Shown one piece after another: positions 51,360 to 60,636 of a stretch of DNA of 64,000 nt. The stretch lies in the NCBI GenBank assembly GCA_002729885.1, contig PBUB01000035.1:62001-126000 (forward strand), read 5' to 3'. Each line of letters begins with the position of its first letter. Within the stretch, counting starts at the first letter, position 1. The position numbers were made by a program, and so were the translations under genes. Under the pieces are notes generated by a model, which worked only from the letters and a program-made list of their open reading frames with translations, was not told where the DNA came from and did not search any database. The stretch comes from Spirochaetaceae bacterium (lineage in GTDB: Bacteria > Spirochaetota > Leptospiria > Leptospirales > Leptonemataceae).

Positions 51360-53300
51360 ATGGATACGATCGCACTCCTGAAAGGTCATCCAGAACTTGT
51401 CCAGGAAGAATCGCTGGAGCTTAAAGAGACTCACATTTCCAGGGTTCTGGTAGGAAAGCAAAGGGTATTCAAGTTCAAGAAGGCTGTTCGCCTTGACTTC
51501 ATTGATCAATCAGATCTGTCCTCCAGGATTCGCCTCTGTCTCAGGGAATACTCGCTCAATGCTCGCCTCTCTCCGGAAGTATACCTGGACGTAATTCTAT
51601 TCTTTGAAAGTCAGGAAAGTTTCAGAGAGAAGCCCGCCCATTCCAGACACTCAAATAGTGCGAATAACCATCCCGGAGGCGAAGAGGCCCCCCATGCATT
51701 CGATGAATCTACTCCAGAGTCGCAGGATTCAGACCCGGGTCGGCAGGAATCCGAACGCAAAGAGATTTCACGATTACAGAGCATATCCTGGAACAGTATC
51801 TGTCCGAATCCAGACTTGCGATTGAATCATGATTCTCGGGATGAAGCGGCGGAAAGCTCAATTGAAATCAAAGATGGACTCCTGGTGACTTCTGATAAGG
51901 ACTTACAGGTCCATGTAGAAGAGGCTCTGAATGAATGTAAGAAGCGCTTTGGTCCGCCTCTGGATGTATGCGTTGTAATGCAGCATCTGCCGGATGCGGA
52001 TCGCCTGGAGGAAAGGCTGGACTCCTTGAATACAGCGGATATGCGAAACCTAGCATCCAGACTGGCCTATTTTCATCGATCCCTGCCCTTTCAGCCACCA
52101 TCCGGCGGTTTTGCTGAGAGGTTAAACAATGTACTCAAGACTCTGTCCAACCTGCAACAGGTGCCTTTCGCAACAGAGCTTCGAGAACTGATTCGTAAAA
52201 ACAGGCCCTCTCTGAAAAAGAGAAATCACAGAGAAGTAGACGGCCATGGTGATCTTCGACCGGACCATATCTATTTACGGGAAGAAGCCGTATCAATTAT
52301 AGATTGTGTTGAGTTCAGTCCCGAAATCCGTCAGGTGGATCCATTTGAAGATTTGGCCTTTACTACTATGGGGCTCCGTCTGGAAGGCCAGGAATCTCTG
52401 GCCCGTAACCTGGCTCTGGAGTATCTACATCTTTATCCGGATGTGGCCGGTTATTTGCTTCTGGATCTCTATGAGATATACCGAGCCTGCGTTCGACTGA
52501 TGGTGGATTCTCTTCAACTCAGCAATCTGGACTCCGGTTCCTCAGATTACTCTGCGAGAAAGGAAAGATTGGAGCGACGATCCCGGCAGTACATGAATCT
52601 CGTCCAGGATTTAATGAAAGGCAAAAAGACGAGCTTTGGTTCGACAGGGCCGTGGCCGGAGCCTTTGATTATTGTTCTAATGGGCTTACCGGCCACAGGT
52701 AAATCGCTTATTGCGAGACTACTGCGCGAAGATGGTATACCTGTGCTTTCCAGCGACATCATAAGAAAGCGGCGTCAATCAGATCTGGAAAAGCGAAAAC
52801 CTTCGGCCTTTGGCGAGGGAATCTACAGCGCGCACAAGAAAAGAAGGAACTATCAGCATCTTCTGGCTCTGGGCCAGAAGCTAATGCGGGCAGAATCCAG
52901 GATCTCTCTGGATGCCAGTTTTTCCAGAAAAGAGTATCGAAATCTGTTACTGGAACATTGTCAGAAAACTGGCTTCGCGGGCTCTATATTGTTTCTGGAA
53001 ACTCAATGTAGCGAAGATGTGATTCGAAGAAGGCTTAATCGCAGAAAGGAAAAAGGGGGCACTTCAGATCTTACAGAATTTTCTACCTGGAAAGAAATCG
53101 AAAAACGATTCGAAAAGCTGGATTTAAACCACGGAAACAATACGAGAAAGGCCGGACAGAGTTCAGAAAGTCAGATGCAGGACTACAGCTTTCGCTGCTT
53201 CCATGCCGTTCTGGACACATCAGGCGAAAAAAGGGAGGGCTCCGTGCTCCCGGAAGTACGCGCTCTCTTGCCCGATCTATTCGTCCGAGACGACCAGTAG
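51360..53300 (+). CDS. aminoglycoside phosphotransferase-like kinase fused to P-loop kinase
   Basis: A 646-residue protein. The N-terminal half is an APH-like kinase with 'DGHGDLRPDHIYL' (His ~296, Asp ~298) and 'IIDCVEFSPEIRQVDPFEDLAF'. The C-terminal half begins with Walker A 'GLPATGKS' at about 442-449 and 'VLSSDIIRKRR', as in AAA/zeta-type small-molecule kinases. This two-domain layout is widespread and of unknown substrate. A ~75-residue Ser/Glu/Asp-rich low-complexity insertion (about residues 83-160) sits inside the N-terminal lobe. The gene is 26 bp after glucokinase, so a role with the sugar pathway is possible but not shown. Confidence 0.85.
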   Translation: MDTIALLKGHPELVQEESLELKETHISRVLVGKQRVFKFKKAVRLDFIDQSDLSSRIRLCLREYSLNARLSPEVYLDVILFFESQESFREKPAHSRHSNSANNHPGGEEAPHAFDESTPESQDSDPGRQESERKEISRLQSISWNSICPNPDLRLNHDSRDEAAESSIEIKDGLLVTSDKDLQVHVEEALNECKKRFGPPLDVCVVMQHLPDADRLEERLDSLNTADMRNLASRLAYFHRSLPFQPPSGGFAERLNNVLKTLSNLQQVPFATELRELIRKNRPSLKKRNHREVDGHGDLRPDHIYLREEAVSIIDCVEFSPEIRQVDPFEDLAFTTMGLRLEGQESLARNLALEYLHLYPDVAGYLLLDLYEIYRACVRLMVDSLQLSNLDSGSSDYSARKERLERRSRQYMNLVQDLMKGKKTSFGSTGPWPEPLIIVLMGLPATGKSLIARLLREDGIPVLSSDIIRKRRQSDLEKRKPSAFGEGIYSAHKKRRNYQHLLALGQKLMRAESRISLDASFSRKEYRNLLLEHCQKTGFAGSILFLETQCSEDVIRRRLNRRKEKGGTSDLTEFSTWKEIEKRFEKLDLNHGNNTRKAGQSSESQMQDYSFRCFHAVLDTSGEKREGSVLPEVRALLPDLFVRDDQ

Positions 53301-53465
53301 ATGTTTCCTTTAACCTCCTTCAACTTACCAGGGCTTTCTCCAACTTTCCCCTCTGCCGCGCATGGGCGGTCGAAGGCCTAGAAATAGCGGATCGATGGCT
53401 GGAAACCAGGAATGGAAACTATTTTACCGGAGTTGACCGGAGGAAGCGAAAGTCAAATTCAATGA

Positions 53466-53486
53466 CAGGGCCGGATACCGACCCTG
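53466..53486 (-). terminator. hairpin after the M48 protease gene
   Basis: CAGGG-T-CGG-TAT-CCG-G-CCCTG read on the minus strand forms a 9-bp stem with one T/G wobble. It begins 13 bp after the stop codon. There is no U-run, so it may be only a 3' stabilising or Rho-assisted end. Confidence 0.4.
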
Positions 53487-53498
53487 CCTTAGAAATTA

Positions 53499-54293
53499 TC
53501 AGGGCATTTGCTTGCGAGCTTCCGGAATAAACTTTCGCAGATTCTCGATACGAGTACCGTGAGAGGGATGGGTTGATGCAAATTCAGGCTGACTTCCACC
53601 GCCCTGCTCTGCCATTCGCTGCCAGAAAGCCACCGATGCTTCCGGATCGTACCCGGCTCGAGCCATATAGAGCAAACCAATCCTGTCTGCTTCGGTTTCA
53701 TGGTCACGACTGAAAGGCAGAAGCACTCCGTATTGAGCCCCTGCACCCAGAAGACCCAGTACCTTTTCGCGAGCCTGTGGATCCATCTCAGCCATGGAAG
53801 CGTTGGCACCCTGCATTACCGTATTATAAATGTCATTGCTGAAGAGTCTCTGAGCCCCATGTCGCATGGTCGCATGAGCCATTTCATGACCTATAACGGT
53901 GGCCAGACCATCTTCATTCTGGGCTACCGGAAGGATTCCAGTAAATACTACGATCTTCCCGCCGGGAAGGCAGAACGCATTAACCTGATCATTTCGAACA
54001 ACGTTGACTTCCCACTCGAAATCATCGCCTCCATCGCCGGTAGTCGGAATGAGTCTTTGCACCACTCGACGAACCATGTCCACTTCCGGACCACTGGTAA
54101 TGACATCGCTTTCTGACAGAACCTGCCGATAGCTCTGCATACCCAGAGCTTCTTCCTGGTCTTCGGACAACCCAATCTTAACTTCCTCTCCGGTTTCTGG
54201 ATTCGTCCACGTATCTGCGGAAAAATATTTAAAGGCGGCCAGCCCCAGAAATAGCAACAGAGGAAGTATTGCGAACTTCTTCTTTCCTTTCAT
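53499..54293 (-). CDS. M48-family membrane-anchored metalloprotease
   Basis: A 264-residue protein with an N-terminal membrane helix (residues 7-22), so the domain faces the periplasm. The zinc site is His136-Glu137 and His140 in 'GHEMAHATMRH', with the third ligand Glu201 in 'HETEADRIG'. 'AFCLPGGKIVVFTGILP' is the substrate-edge strand typical of the BepA/LoiP (M48B) group, and 'STHPSHGTRIENL' closes the domain. These proteases degrade or assist misfolded outer-membrane proteins. Length is as for LoiP (~250). It is divergent from the channel gene. Confidence 0.93.
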   Translation of the reverse strand: MKGKKKFAILPLLLFLGLAAFKYFSADTWTNPETGEEVKIGLSEDQEEALGMQSYRQVLSESDVITSGPEVDMVRRVVQRLIPTTGDGGDDFEWEVNVVRNDQVNAFCLPGGKIVVFTGILPVAQNEDGLATVIGHEMAHATMRHGAQRLFSNDIYNTVMQGANASMAEMDPQAREKVLGLLGAGAQYGVLLPFSRDHETEADRIGLLYMARAGYDPEASVAFWQRMAEQGGGSQPEFASTHPSHGTRIENLRKFIPEARKQMP

Positions 54294-54403
54294 TGTAGAT
54301 CCTCCCTGAAATGCTGCACCGGGGAACAGTCTACCGGTATCAGATACAGTGGGCGTAATTTGAAAAAGAGTTGCATTTCAGGCAAGCGATTATAGGAACC
54401 TGC

Positions 54404-55324
54404 ATGGTTCAAATATCGAGGAAAATCAGCGAATCCAGTCTGTTTCAAAATTTCATTACCGCAGTTATCCTGTTAACTGCGGTGCTGGTGGGCATAGAAA
54501 CCTACCCTTCCATGATTCAGAAGTATGGCCCCATTCTTCATGCAATGGACAAAATCATCCTGGCCATCTTTGTTCTGGAAATAGTAATCAAACTTATTGC
54601 GCGCTTTCCCAGACCTCAGCTATTCTTTACTGACTCCTGGAACATCTTTGACTTCGCCATTGTTGCTGCAGCCTTCCTGCCCATTCATGCAGAATATGTT
54701 ACGGTGCTACGATTGCTGCGATTGCTGCGAGTTCTGCGACTGGTAAGAGCACTGCCTCAGTTAAGGATCCTGGTAACAGCGCTTCTGAAGAGTATTCCTT
54801 CCATGTTCTATGTCGGAATCTTTCTGTTTCTACTTTTCTATATCTACGCTGTGGCCGCGGTATTTCTGTTCTCCGCGAATGATCCAATACATTTTCGCGA
54901 CCTGCCTCAGGCATTGATTTCTCTGTTTCGTGCTGTTACCCTGGAGGACTGGACTGACTTGATGTACATTCAAACCTACGGATGCGATGGTTACGGCTAC
55001 GATGGCAAGGAAGCCATGTGCACGGCGCCCCAGGCATTTCCTGTGCTCAGTCCGCTATTCTTCATCAGTTTTGTAATGATGGGTACCATGATTGTATTGA
55101 ACCTTTTCATCGGTGTTATCATGAATGGTATGGATGAAGCCAAAGAAGAGATGGAAGCAGAAGGCATTGCCAGCGACGATACACCTACACCTCAGGATGA
55201 ATGGAAGAAGCTGGAAAAAGAAATGAAGGACCTGGAACACCGCATTGGTTCCATTCGCAAAGCCATGGCCATCCAGAATGCCAGAGAGGAACAGGAACGA
55301 CTGCTCAAGCGAAGCAATTCCTGA
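54404..55324 (+). CDS. voltage-gated ion channel with calcium-type filter
   Basis: A 306-residue single six-helix channel subunit, which would form a tetramer. S4 is 'VTVLRLLRLLRVLRLVR' with Arg103, 106, 109, 112, 115 and 121 every third residue. S5 and S6 flank a pore loop with filter 'TLEDWTD' (179-185). Bacterial sodium channels of the NaChBac/NavAb type read TLESW; acidic residues at +1 and +4 resemble calcium-selective filters. The loop after the filter carries Cys194 and Cys206. S6 is followed by an acidic neck and a C-terminal coiled coil (about 265-300). I start at ATG 54404 with AGGA upstream; a TTG at 54371 is less likely. Probably inner membrane, permeable to Ca2+ or Na+. Confidence 0.9.
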   Translation: MVQISRKISESSLFQNFITAVILLTAVLVGIETYPSMIQKYGPILHAMDKIILAIFVLEIVIKLIARFPRPQLFFTDSWNIFDFAIVAAAFLPIHAEYVTVLRLLRLLRVLRLVRALPQLRILVTALLKSIPSMFYVGIFLFLLFYIYAVAAVFLFSANDPIHFRDLPQALISLFRAVTLEDWTDLMYIQTYGCDGYGYDGKEAMCTAPQAFPVLSPLFFISFVMMGTMIVLNLFIGVIMNGMDEAKEEMEAEGIASDDTPTPQDEWKKLEKEMKDLEHRIGSIRKAMAIQNAREEQERLLKRSNS

Positions 55325-55356
55325 TTTCGGGCCCATCCCTTTCTCGAACGTACAAT

Positions 55357-55387
55357 AAAAAAGCCGGCTCCTATGGGCCGGCTTTTT
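55357..55387 (+). terminator. intrinsic terminator, usable on both strands
   Basis: Six A, then AAGCCGGC...GCCGGCTT with an 8-nt loop, then five T. It lies 33 bp after the channel gene and also follows the stop of the convergent thiolase gene when read on the minus strand. Confidence 0.9.
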
Positions 55388-55471
55388 ACGTCAGATAGAA
55401 GCAGTGCGATCTCTATAGAGAGTCCATACCACTCACTGCTCTGTATCTTTCTCTAAACTACTCTTCGACTA

Positions 55472-56791
55472 TCAAGCTCGCTCGATCATCAGCGCTCCGG
55501 CAATACCGCCGTGCGCACAGGCAGTGCAGAGTACTCGATTTACAGAGTCATCGTTTTTCATGTCCATCACTGCATTTGCAATGAGGCGAATACCGGTGGC
55601 TCCAAAAGGATGCCCGATAGCGATGGAACCGCCGTATCGGTTTATTTTCTTTTCATCGAATTTCTTTTCCCAGTCATAACCGGTTCGATTCTTGATTTCT
55701 TCCAGAGCTCCAACCGCTGTTGCGGAAAAAGCTTCATGGATCTCTACGATGTCGATGTCGTCCATTTTCAGGCCCATTTCATCGATCAAAGCCAGAGATG
55801 CTTCTGCCTGTCCCAGTCCCATTACGTTGGGATGAACGCCGCGCATATTCCAGCCGGTCAGATACGCTGCTACTTCGAGGCCCAGTTCTTTCGCTTTCTC
55901 TTCAGTTGTAAGGATAACGCCTGCGGCTCCATCGGATCGAGGGGATGCATTGAAAATAGTTACTGTAGGACCAATCGAGTTCTTGAGATCACCTTTGTAT
56001 TTCTCTTTGAACTGGTCGAACTTCATTCCCGGGTTGTCGAACAGCAACATGGCTCGTTCCATACGAGTGGGATTCTCTACCAGACCTTTTCGCAGCATTA
56101 CTGCTTCGTCCACTTTTAGAGGCTCTCCTTCCTCGTCGTTTACCGCGATGATGTAAGGTTCATACATTCCAGCTTCAGCTGCTTCCAGGGATCTTTTGAA
56201 GCTTTCATAGGCTACTTTATCCTGAGTTTCTCTCTTCAGGCTGTAGTTCTGAGCAACAATCTCTGCAGTTACCTGCATTCCGTAGGAAGTTTCTCCATCC
56301 CCCAGTCCATCTTCCAGGGTATCGCGAATCTCTACGCCTTCTGGTAGATCATCCGGAAGAGCTTTCTTCAGTTTATCTACTGTACCGGTTTTCTTGTGCA
56401 GTCGAGCATTTCGCACGACAAATGGCATGGAAGTCTGTGACTCTTCACCCAGTGCCAGAAATACCTCTCCTTCACCCAGGAGGATTCTTCGTCCGGCTTC
56501 TGCCACAGCTTCCATAGCGGAAACACAGTTCTGATTCACAGTAATGGCAGGAATTTCGTCGCGAAGCTCCAGTAGATTGGAGATTACTCGTGCCGAGTTG
56601 GGAGCAAACGGGAAGCCCTCTCCCACAACTACGCCATCGATCTTATTCTTATCGATGCCGCTCTTTTCCAGGATGTCCTTTGCCACGATCTGGCCCAGAT
56701 GATGGGCAGAAAAACGGCCCAGGGCTTTTCCGATTTGTGCAAAAGGAGTCCTTCTAGGATAACAAATTGCAAGACGCTGGTTCAATTTCAT
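55472..56791 (-). CDS. acetyl-CoA acetyltransferase / 3-ketoacyl-CoA thiolase
   Basis: A 439-residue thiolase with all catalytic residues: acyl-binding Cys89 in 'VNQNCVSAMEAV', His in 'EIHEAFSATA', His in 'IAIGHPFGATG' and Cys in 'CTACAHGGIAGA'. It condenses or cleaves acyl-CoA. It is longer than PhaA-type thiolases (~392) and resembles the FadI-like group used in beta-oxidation; the insertion around residues 135-190 fits this. I start at ATG 56791; a TTG at 56830 would add 13 residues. No beta-oxidation partner is adjacent. Confidence 0.93.
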   Translation of the reverse strand: MKLNQRLAICYPRRTPFAQIGKALGRFSAHHLGQIVAKDILEKSGIDKNKIDGVVVGEGFPFAPNSARVISNLLELRDEIPAITVNQNCVSAMEAVAEAGRRILLGEGEVFLALGEESQTSMPFVVRNARLHKKTGTVDKLKKALPDDLPEGVEIRDTLEDGLGDGETSYGMQVTAEIVAQNYSLKRETQDKVAYESFKRSLEAAEAGMYEPYIIAVNDEEGEPLKVDEAVMLRKGLVENPTRMERAMLLFDNPGMKFDQFKEKYKGDLKNSIGPTVTIFNASPRSDGAAGVILTTEEKAKELGLEVAAYLTGWNMRGVHPNVMGLGQAEASLALIDEMGLKMDDIDIVEIHEAFSATAVGALEEIKNRTGYDWEKKFDEKKINRYGGSIAIGHPFGATGIRLIANAVMDMKNDDSVNRVLCTACAHGGIAGALMIERA

Positions 56792-56965
56792 AGTGATAAG
56801 ACAGAAATCGCAGTCCGCATCGCGGGTCAATGAAATCTGTCACAAATCAGCCGTTGTATTATCTAGCAGGCGCATCAAAGAGAGACATAAGCCAGCTTTT
56901 TTCCATTTCATGGTGATGGGGTCTTCCTTGTAAGAGAGTTTTGCTGGACTCCGAGCGAAATCAGC

Positions 56966-57001
56966 CCGGGAACAGAGCTGTATCATTAGCCTGTTTCCCG
57001 G
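56966..57001 (-). terminator. hairpin after the MBL hydrolase gene
   Basis: CCGGGAAACAG pairs with CTGTTCCCGG (one bulged A) on the minus strand across a 15-nt loop. It starts 24 bp after the stop codon. No U-tract follows. Confidence 0.4.
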
Positions 57002-57024
57002 ACAAAATGCCAGGATCAAACTTG

Positions 57025-57954
57025 CTATGGACTTTGAAACGTTGTTCCTACTCCCAGCTTTTCGATGATTCGCTGCAGATTCTCACCATCATGGGCGACT
57101 ACAACCTGCACCTCTGGATTGCTGGTCTGTAGATCCAGAAGGGCCCGCAACTGGTTGGCGACCTGATCCCGGTTCTCCTGTAAGAAGATCCAGGAGACCA
57201 GGGCAGGACGTCCAGTCTGTTCATCGATGTTCTTCTGACTCCAGGCAATATCACCTACGAAAAGAAATTCCTGACCGGACTGAAGTCGAACGTAGATTAG
57301 CTGGCTACCCACGCTATGTCCGGGAGCTTTTTGAAGCACCACTCCAGGAGCGATCCTGTGCAGGGATTCGTATTGCAGAGGCTTGAGCTTTTCCAGGTTA
57401 CCATCCGGAAACCTGGCCGCAGCGATGGTCGGTCCTTCGATTTGCTCTTTAGACAAGAATACATTTTCGAAGATGCTTTCGAAATAAGGGGACTGGGCGA
57501 TTCCGCCCACATGATCCACATGCTCATGGGTGGCTACTATCCAGCGAGCTCGCTTCATCGCAGCCTGCATTTGATTGAAATGATCGGAATAGAATGGCTC
57601 CCCCTCATAGAATTCATTGTGCAATGACTCATCCTGGGCAGTGTCCAGAATCAGTTCTGTACCATCTTCGTAGAGAAGCTGGTAGGACACAAAAACCAGC
57701 CTGGTTTTAGAAAACAAACTGTGGCCGGCTACAATAGCCCCGGAAGGAAAACTTCCCTCTCCAATGATGAGACTGTTTAAAGCCTCTGGTCCAGGTTCTA
57801 CCTGAGTTTCTGGATCTGTAAGAGCTCGCATGCCTGCCAGATCAATCTCATAGTTGCTTTCTTCAACAGAGGGACTTTGCAGAAATAGGATAAAGTATCC
57901 CATAATCAGGATCAATGCTACTGCTGCCAGACTCCACTTTAATACCTTTGACAT
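57025..57954 (-). CDS. metallo-beta-lactamase-fold hydrolase, membrane-anchored
   Basis: A ~309-residue protein with one N-terminal membrane helix and a periplasmic MBL domain. The metal motif is 'ATHEHVDHVGG' (His147, His149, Asp151, His152 counted from an upstream TTG at 57966; subtract 4 from ATG 57954). 'KAPGHSVGSQLIYV' holds the next His ligand and 'FLFVGDIAWSQ' the bridging Asp. Such proteins include lactonases, phosphodiesterases and glyoxalase II-like hydrolases. The substrate cannot be assigned. It is divergent from the chemoreceptor gene. Confidence 0.88.
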   Translation of the reverse strand: MSKVLKWSLAAVALILIMGYFILFLQSPSVEESNYEIDLAGMRALTDPETQVEPGPEALNSLIIGEGSFPSGAIVAGHSLFSKTRLVFVSYQLLYEDGTELILDTAQDESLHNEFYEGEPFYSDHFNQMQAAMKRARWIVATHEHVDHVGGIAQSPYFESIFENVFLSKEQIEGPTIAAARFPDGNLEKLKPLQYESLHRIAPGVVLQKAPGHSVGSQLIYVRLQSGQEFLFVGDIAWSQKNIDEQTGRPALVSWIFLQENRDQVANQLRALLDLQTSNPEVQVVVAHDGENLQRIIEKLGVGTTFQSP

Positions 57955-58043
57955 TTCTGTATCCAACGCCGAGGTGCAAAATTGTCAATTCAGTTCGAAT
58001 CTTCTCTTGACATTCCCTGTGGAAAACTATTCTGAAAGCCCCC

Positions 58044-59768
58044 ATGAAATTAAGAACCAGGATTATTCTATTAACCAGCGTAGTATTTCTCTTTGGCACC
58101 ATTGGTCTCAGTAGCGCCTTCTATATCCAGTATTCATCGGTAATTGAGAATAGAATCATTCGACAGTTGAGCCAGGCTGCAGAGATCGTAGCCTCCACCA
58201 TCGACCATTCACGGGCCCAGGAACTATATGAAGAAGATGCTGTGGAAACGGAGTATTACAAGCGAAACTTAAAGAGACTGTCCGAGATTCGAGAGACATT
58301 CGGTATGAAGTACGCCTATATAATGGATGTAAAGGGTTCGGAAGAATTTGTCTTTCTGTTTGATACTGCCAACTATACAGAGGACAGACATTACGATCCA
58401 GAAGCGGTGACCTTTCTTGATCCCTATGACGATGCACCGCAAACTCTGAAACGTGCAGTGTCCACCGGTAAGGTGCAAATTTCGGAGGAGCCCTATACCG
58501 ACCAATGGGGCACCTACAGAAGTGCTTTCTACCCCATAAAGGATGCCAATGGCAATGTAAACTATGCCATCGGTGTGGACCTGGACATCTCCGACCTTTT
58601 ATCTCTGCAAAGGGATGCGCTGATCTTCACCGGCATCGCCATTCTTATCGCAATAGTCCTTGCGGTATTTCTGGGACTGGCCCTGAACCGGTGGTTTCTG
58701 ACTCCGGTTACAACGCTGGTGGATGCTCTACACGGAGCAACGTCCAATCTGGATTTGACGGTGCGATATGACCTCCAGCGAAAGGATGAACTGGGAGATC
58801 TATCTGCAAGTTTAAATGATTTTTCTGAAAAGCTGGCTATCACTGTTTCTGGCATAGCGAAGCAGGCAAATGAACTTGCTTCCTCCAGCGAAGAGCTGTC
58901 CGCAACCAGTAGTCAGTTTTCAGAGAATGCACAGAGTCAGGCTGCCAGCGCAGAGCAGATCACAGCATCCATCGAACAGATCGGGGCATCTATGAAGCAG
59001 GTTACTGAAGGTGCGCGAATGCAATCCGATGGTGTTAATGACTTACAGAAAAAAGTGGAGGATCTCTACAAGAGCATTCAATCTTCCTCAGAACGACTGA
59101 AAGAGACCCGGACCATTTCCAGGGAGATTACCGTAAGCGCACAGGAAGGTTCCAGAAGACTGGGCGAGCTTCGAGAAAGCATGGGGCGATTATTGAAAAG
59201 CTCGGACGACATGACCATGATCATCGATATCATCAATGGAATATCAGAAAAGATCAATCTACTCAGTCTGAATGCATCCATTGAAGCAGCCCGGGCCGGA
59301 GATGCCGGTAGAGGTTTTGCGGTAGTAGCCGGAGAAGTGGCCCGGCTGGCAGAAGAAACCGCCAGAAGTGTGGGAAACATAAGCGAATTGATCGATTCCA
59401 ATACGAAAGAGATTACAGAAGGACAGAATAATCTAACTACCACCACGGAAACCTTCCATACAATCAATGACCATGTTTCCAGGATTACAAGCAGTCTCGA
59501 AAGCGTGGGCCATGATGTAGAGTCGCAAAGAGAATTTGGAGAGCTGGTGGATCAAAGCGCGCGAAATATAGATAGCCGGGCCCGGGAAATTACAACGTCC
59601 ATCGCAGAGCAGGAGAGCGGAGTCAATGAAATCACTCAGTCCATCTCAAGCATCAGTAACATTGCAGAGCAGCATTCTGAAGGCGCTTCCGAGATATCTA
59701 CCAATGCTGATTCGGTGGCCTCTATTTCAGAATCTTTGCGGCAGGATATTGAGAGATTCAAATTCTAG
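58044..59768 (+). CDS. methyl-accepting chemotaxis protein
   Basis: A 574-residue receptor: membrane helix 1 (about residues 8-30), a periplasmic dCache/sCache-type sensor to about 185 ('AYIMDVKGSEEFVFLFD', 'YAIGVDLDISDLL'), helix 2 (about 195-215), HAMP, and a long coiled coil with the conserved tip 'INLLSLNASIEAARAGDAGRGFAVVAGEVARLAEETARS' given in part here: the 'LNASIEAARAG' and 'GEVARLAEET' blocks. It would signal to CheA/CheW, which are not encoded here. A TTGACA/TATTCT promoter ends 10 bp before the ATG and no ribosome site is visible, so a leaderless transcript is possible. The ligand is unknown. Confidence 0.95.
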   Translation: MKLRTRIILLTSVVFLFGTIGLSSAFYIQYSSVIENRIIRQLSQAAEIVASTIDHSRAQELYEEDAVETEYYKRNLKRLSEIRETFGMKYAYIMDVKGSEEFVFLFDTANYTEDRHYDPEAVTFLDPYDDAPQTLKRAVSTGKVQISEEPYTDQWGTYRSAFYPIKDANGNVNYAIGVDLDISDLLSLQRDALIFTGIAILIAIVLAVFLGLALNRWFLTPVTTLVDALHGATSNLDLTVRYDLQRKDELGDLSASLNDFSEKLAITVSGIAKQANELASSSEELSATSSQFSENAQSQAASAEQITASIEQIGASMKQVTEGARMQSDGVNDLQKKVEDLYKSIQSSSERLKETRTISREITVSAQEGSRRLGELRESMGRLLKSSDDMTMIIDIINGISEKINLLSLNASIEAARAGDAGRGFAVVAGEVARLAEETARSVGNISELIDSNTKEITEGQNNLTTTTETFHTINDHVSRITSSLESVGHDVESQREFGELVDQSARNIDSRAREITTSIAEQESGVNEITQSISSISNIAEQHSEGASEISTNADSVASISESLRQDIERFKF

Positions 59769-59796
59769 GTCAAGGTCTCCAGGGGCCGGCGCGGGC

Positions 59797-60441
59797 TTAT
59801 GGTCTTTTATATAGATGAATCTGCCAGGCCAGGGTCTTTCGCAAGGCTACCCTGGAAAATCCCCGGTCATGCATAATTCTTTCCACATCCGACGTAGAAT
59901 GAATGTACATTCTGTAGTCCGAATCATAGAATCGAACAAAGAAATTTCCAATCCTCCCCAGAAGCCTGAAGAGCCTACCATCCCTGGGGAATACCAGTCC
60001 CACCGCCAGATTCGCACGGTCTGCCGCCATTCCCAGAAGCTCCTGCATCAGTGGATAACAGCAAATCACTCGATCCAGAGAAACTACATCGCCACCGAGA
60101 CTGGAATCCTGCTGAGCCAGTTCCACAAAGTCTCCATGGATGTAGCGGGTACTGGCTTCATTGCCACGTCGCCTGGATTCATCTCGGGAAAGATCAATGT
60201 AGGCTGATGCGCCGTCTACCTGGATGGCTTCGCGCAAATCATAAGCAAACAGTTCGTGCTGAATCACTCCTACGCCACCACCAATATCCAGAAGACTGCG
60301 CTGCCCTGCCAGAGGCTTGAGGAACTGCAACAGGATGGATGTAGATCTTCTGGGACCGAACCAGCGGTAGGATCGGAGCTCTCGACGGGCCAGCTTGCTA
60401 TCGAAAACCCTTTCAATGCCCTGGCATTGACTGCAACTCAT
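59797..60441 (-). CDS. class I SAM-dependent methyltransferase
   Basis: A 214-residue protein with motif I 'SLLDIGGGVGVIQHEL', the acidic 'AIQVDGASAYID' after strand 2 and 'VVSLDRVICCYPLMQEL' as motif post I/II. The N-terminal 'CSQCQGIERVFD' and the block 'YRWFGPRRST' resemble Mg-protoporphyrin-type and small-molecule methyltransferases, but no substrate can be given. An upstream TTG at 60447 is in frame. It converges with the chemoreceptor gene over 28 bp. Confidence 0.82.
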   Translation of the reverse strand: MSCSQCQGIERVFDSKLARRELRSYRWFGPRRSTSILLQFLKPLAGQRSLLDIGGGVGVIQHELFAYDLREAIQVDGASAYIDLSRDESRRRGNEASTRYIHGDFVELAQQDSSLGGDVVSLDRVICCYPLMQELLGMAADRANLAVGLVFPRDGRLFRLLGRIGNFFVRFYDSDYRMYIHSTSDVERIMHDRGFSRVALRKTLAWQIHLYKRP

Positions 60442-60636
60442 GACCAATCATACAACGGACTTCCTGCTCCGGTAAATCATTTTCCTTGTTACTGACATTT
60501 TATTGAAAGTAAGAAGCGAAGCCTGCACGGCTTTCTGTGCGACGATATCATCAAAAACCCGGACCGCGACCCACAGTTTCATCAGTACTGAAAGTGAAAA
60601 CAGAGAGTGGCGAATCGATACTTCTCATCGCACCTC

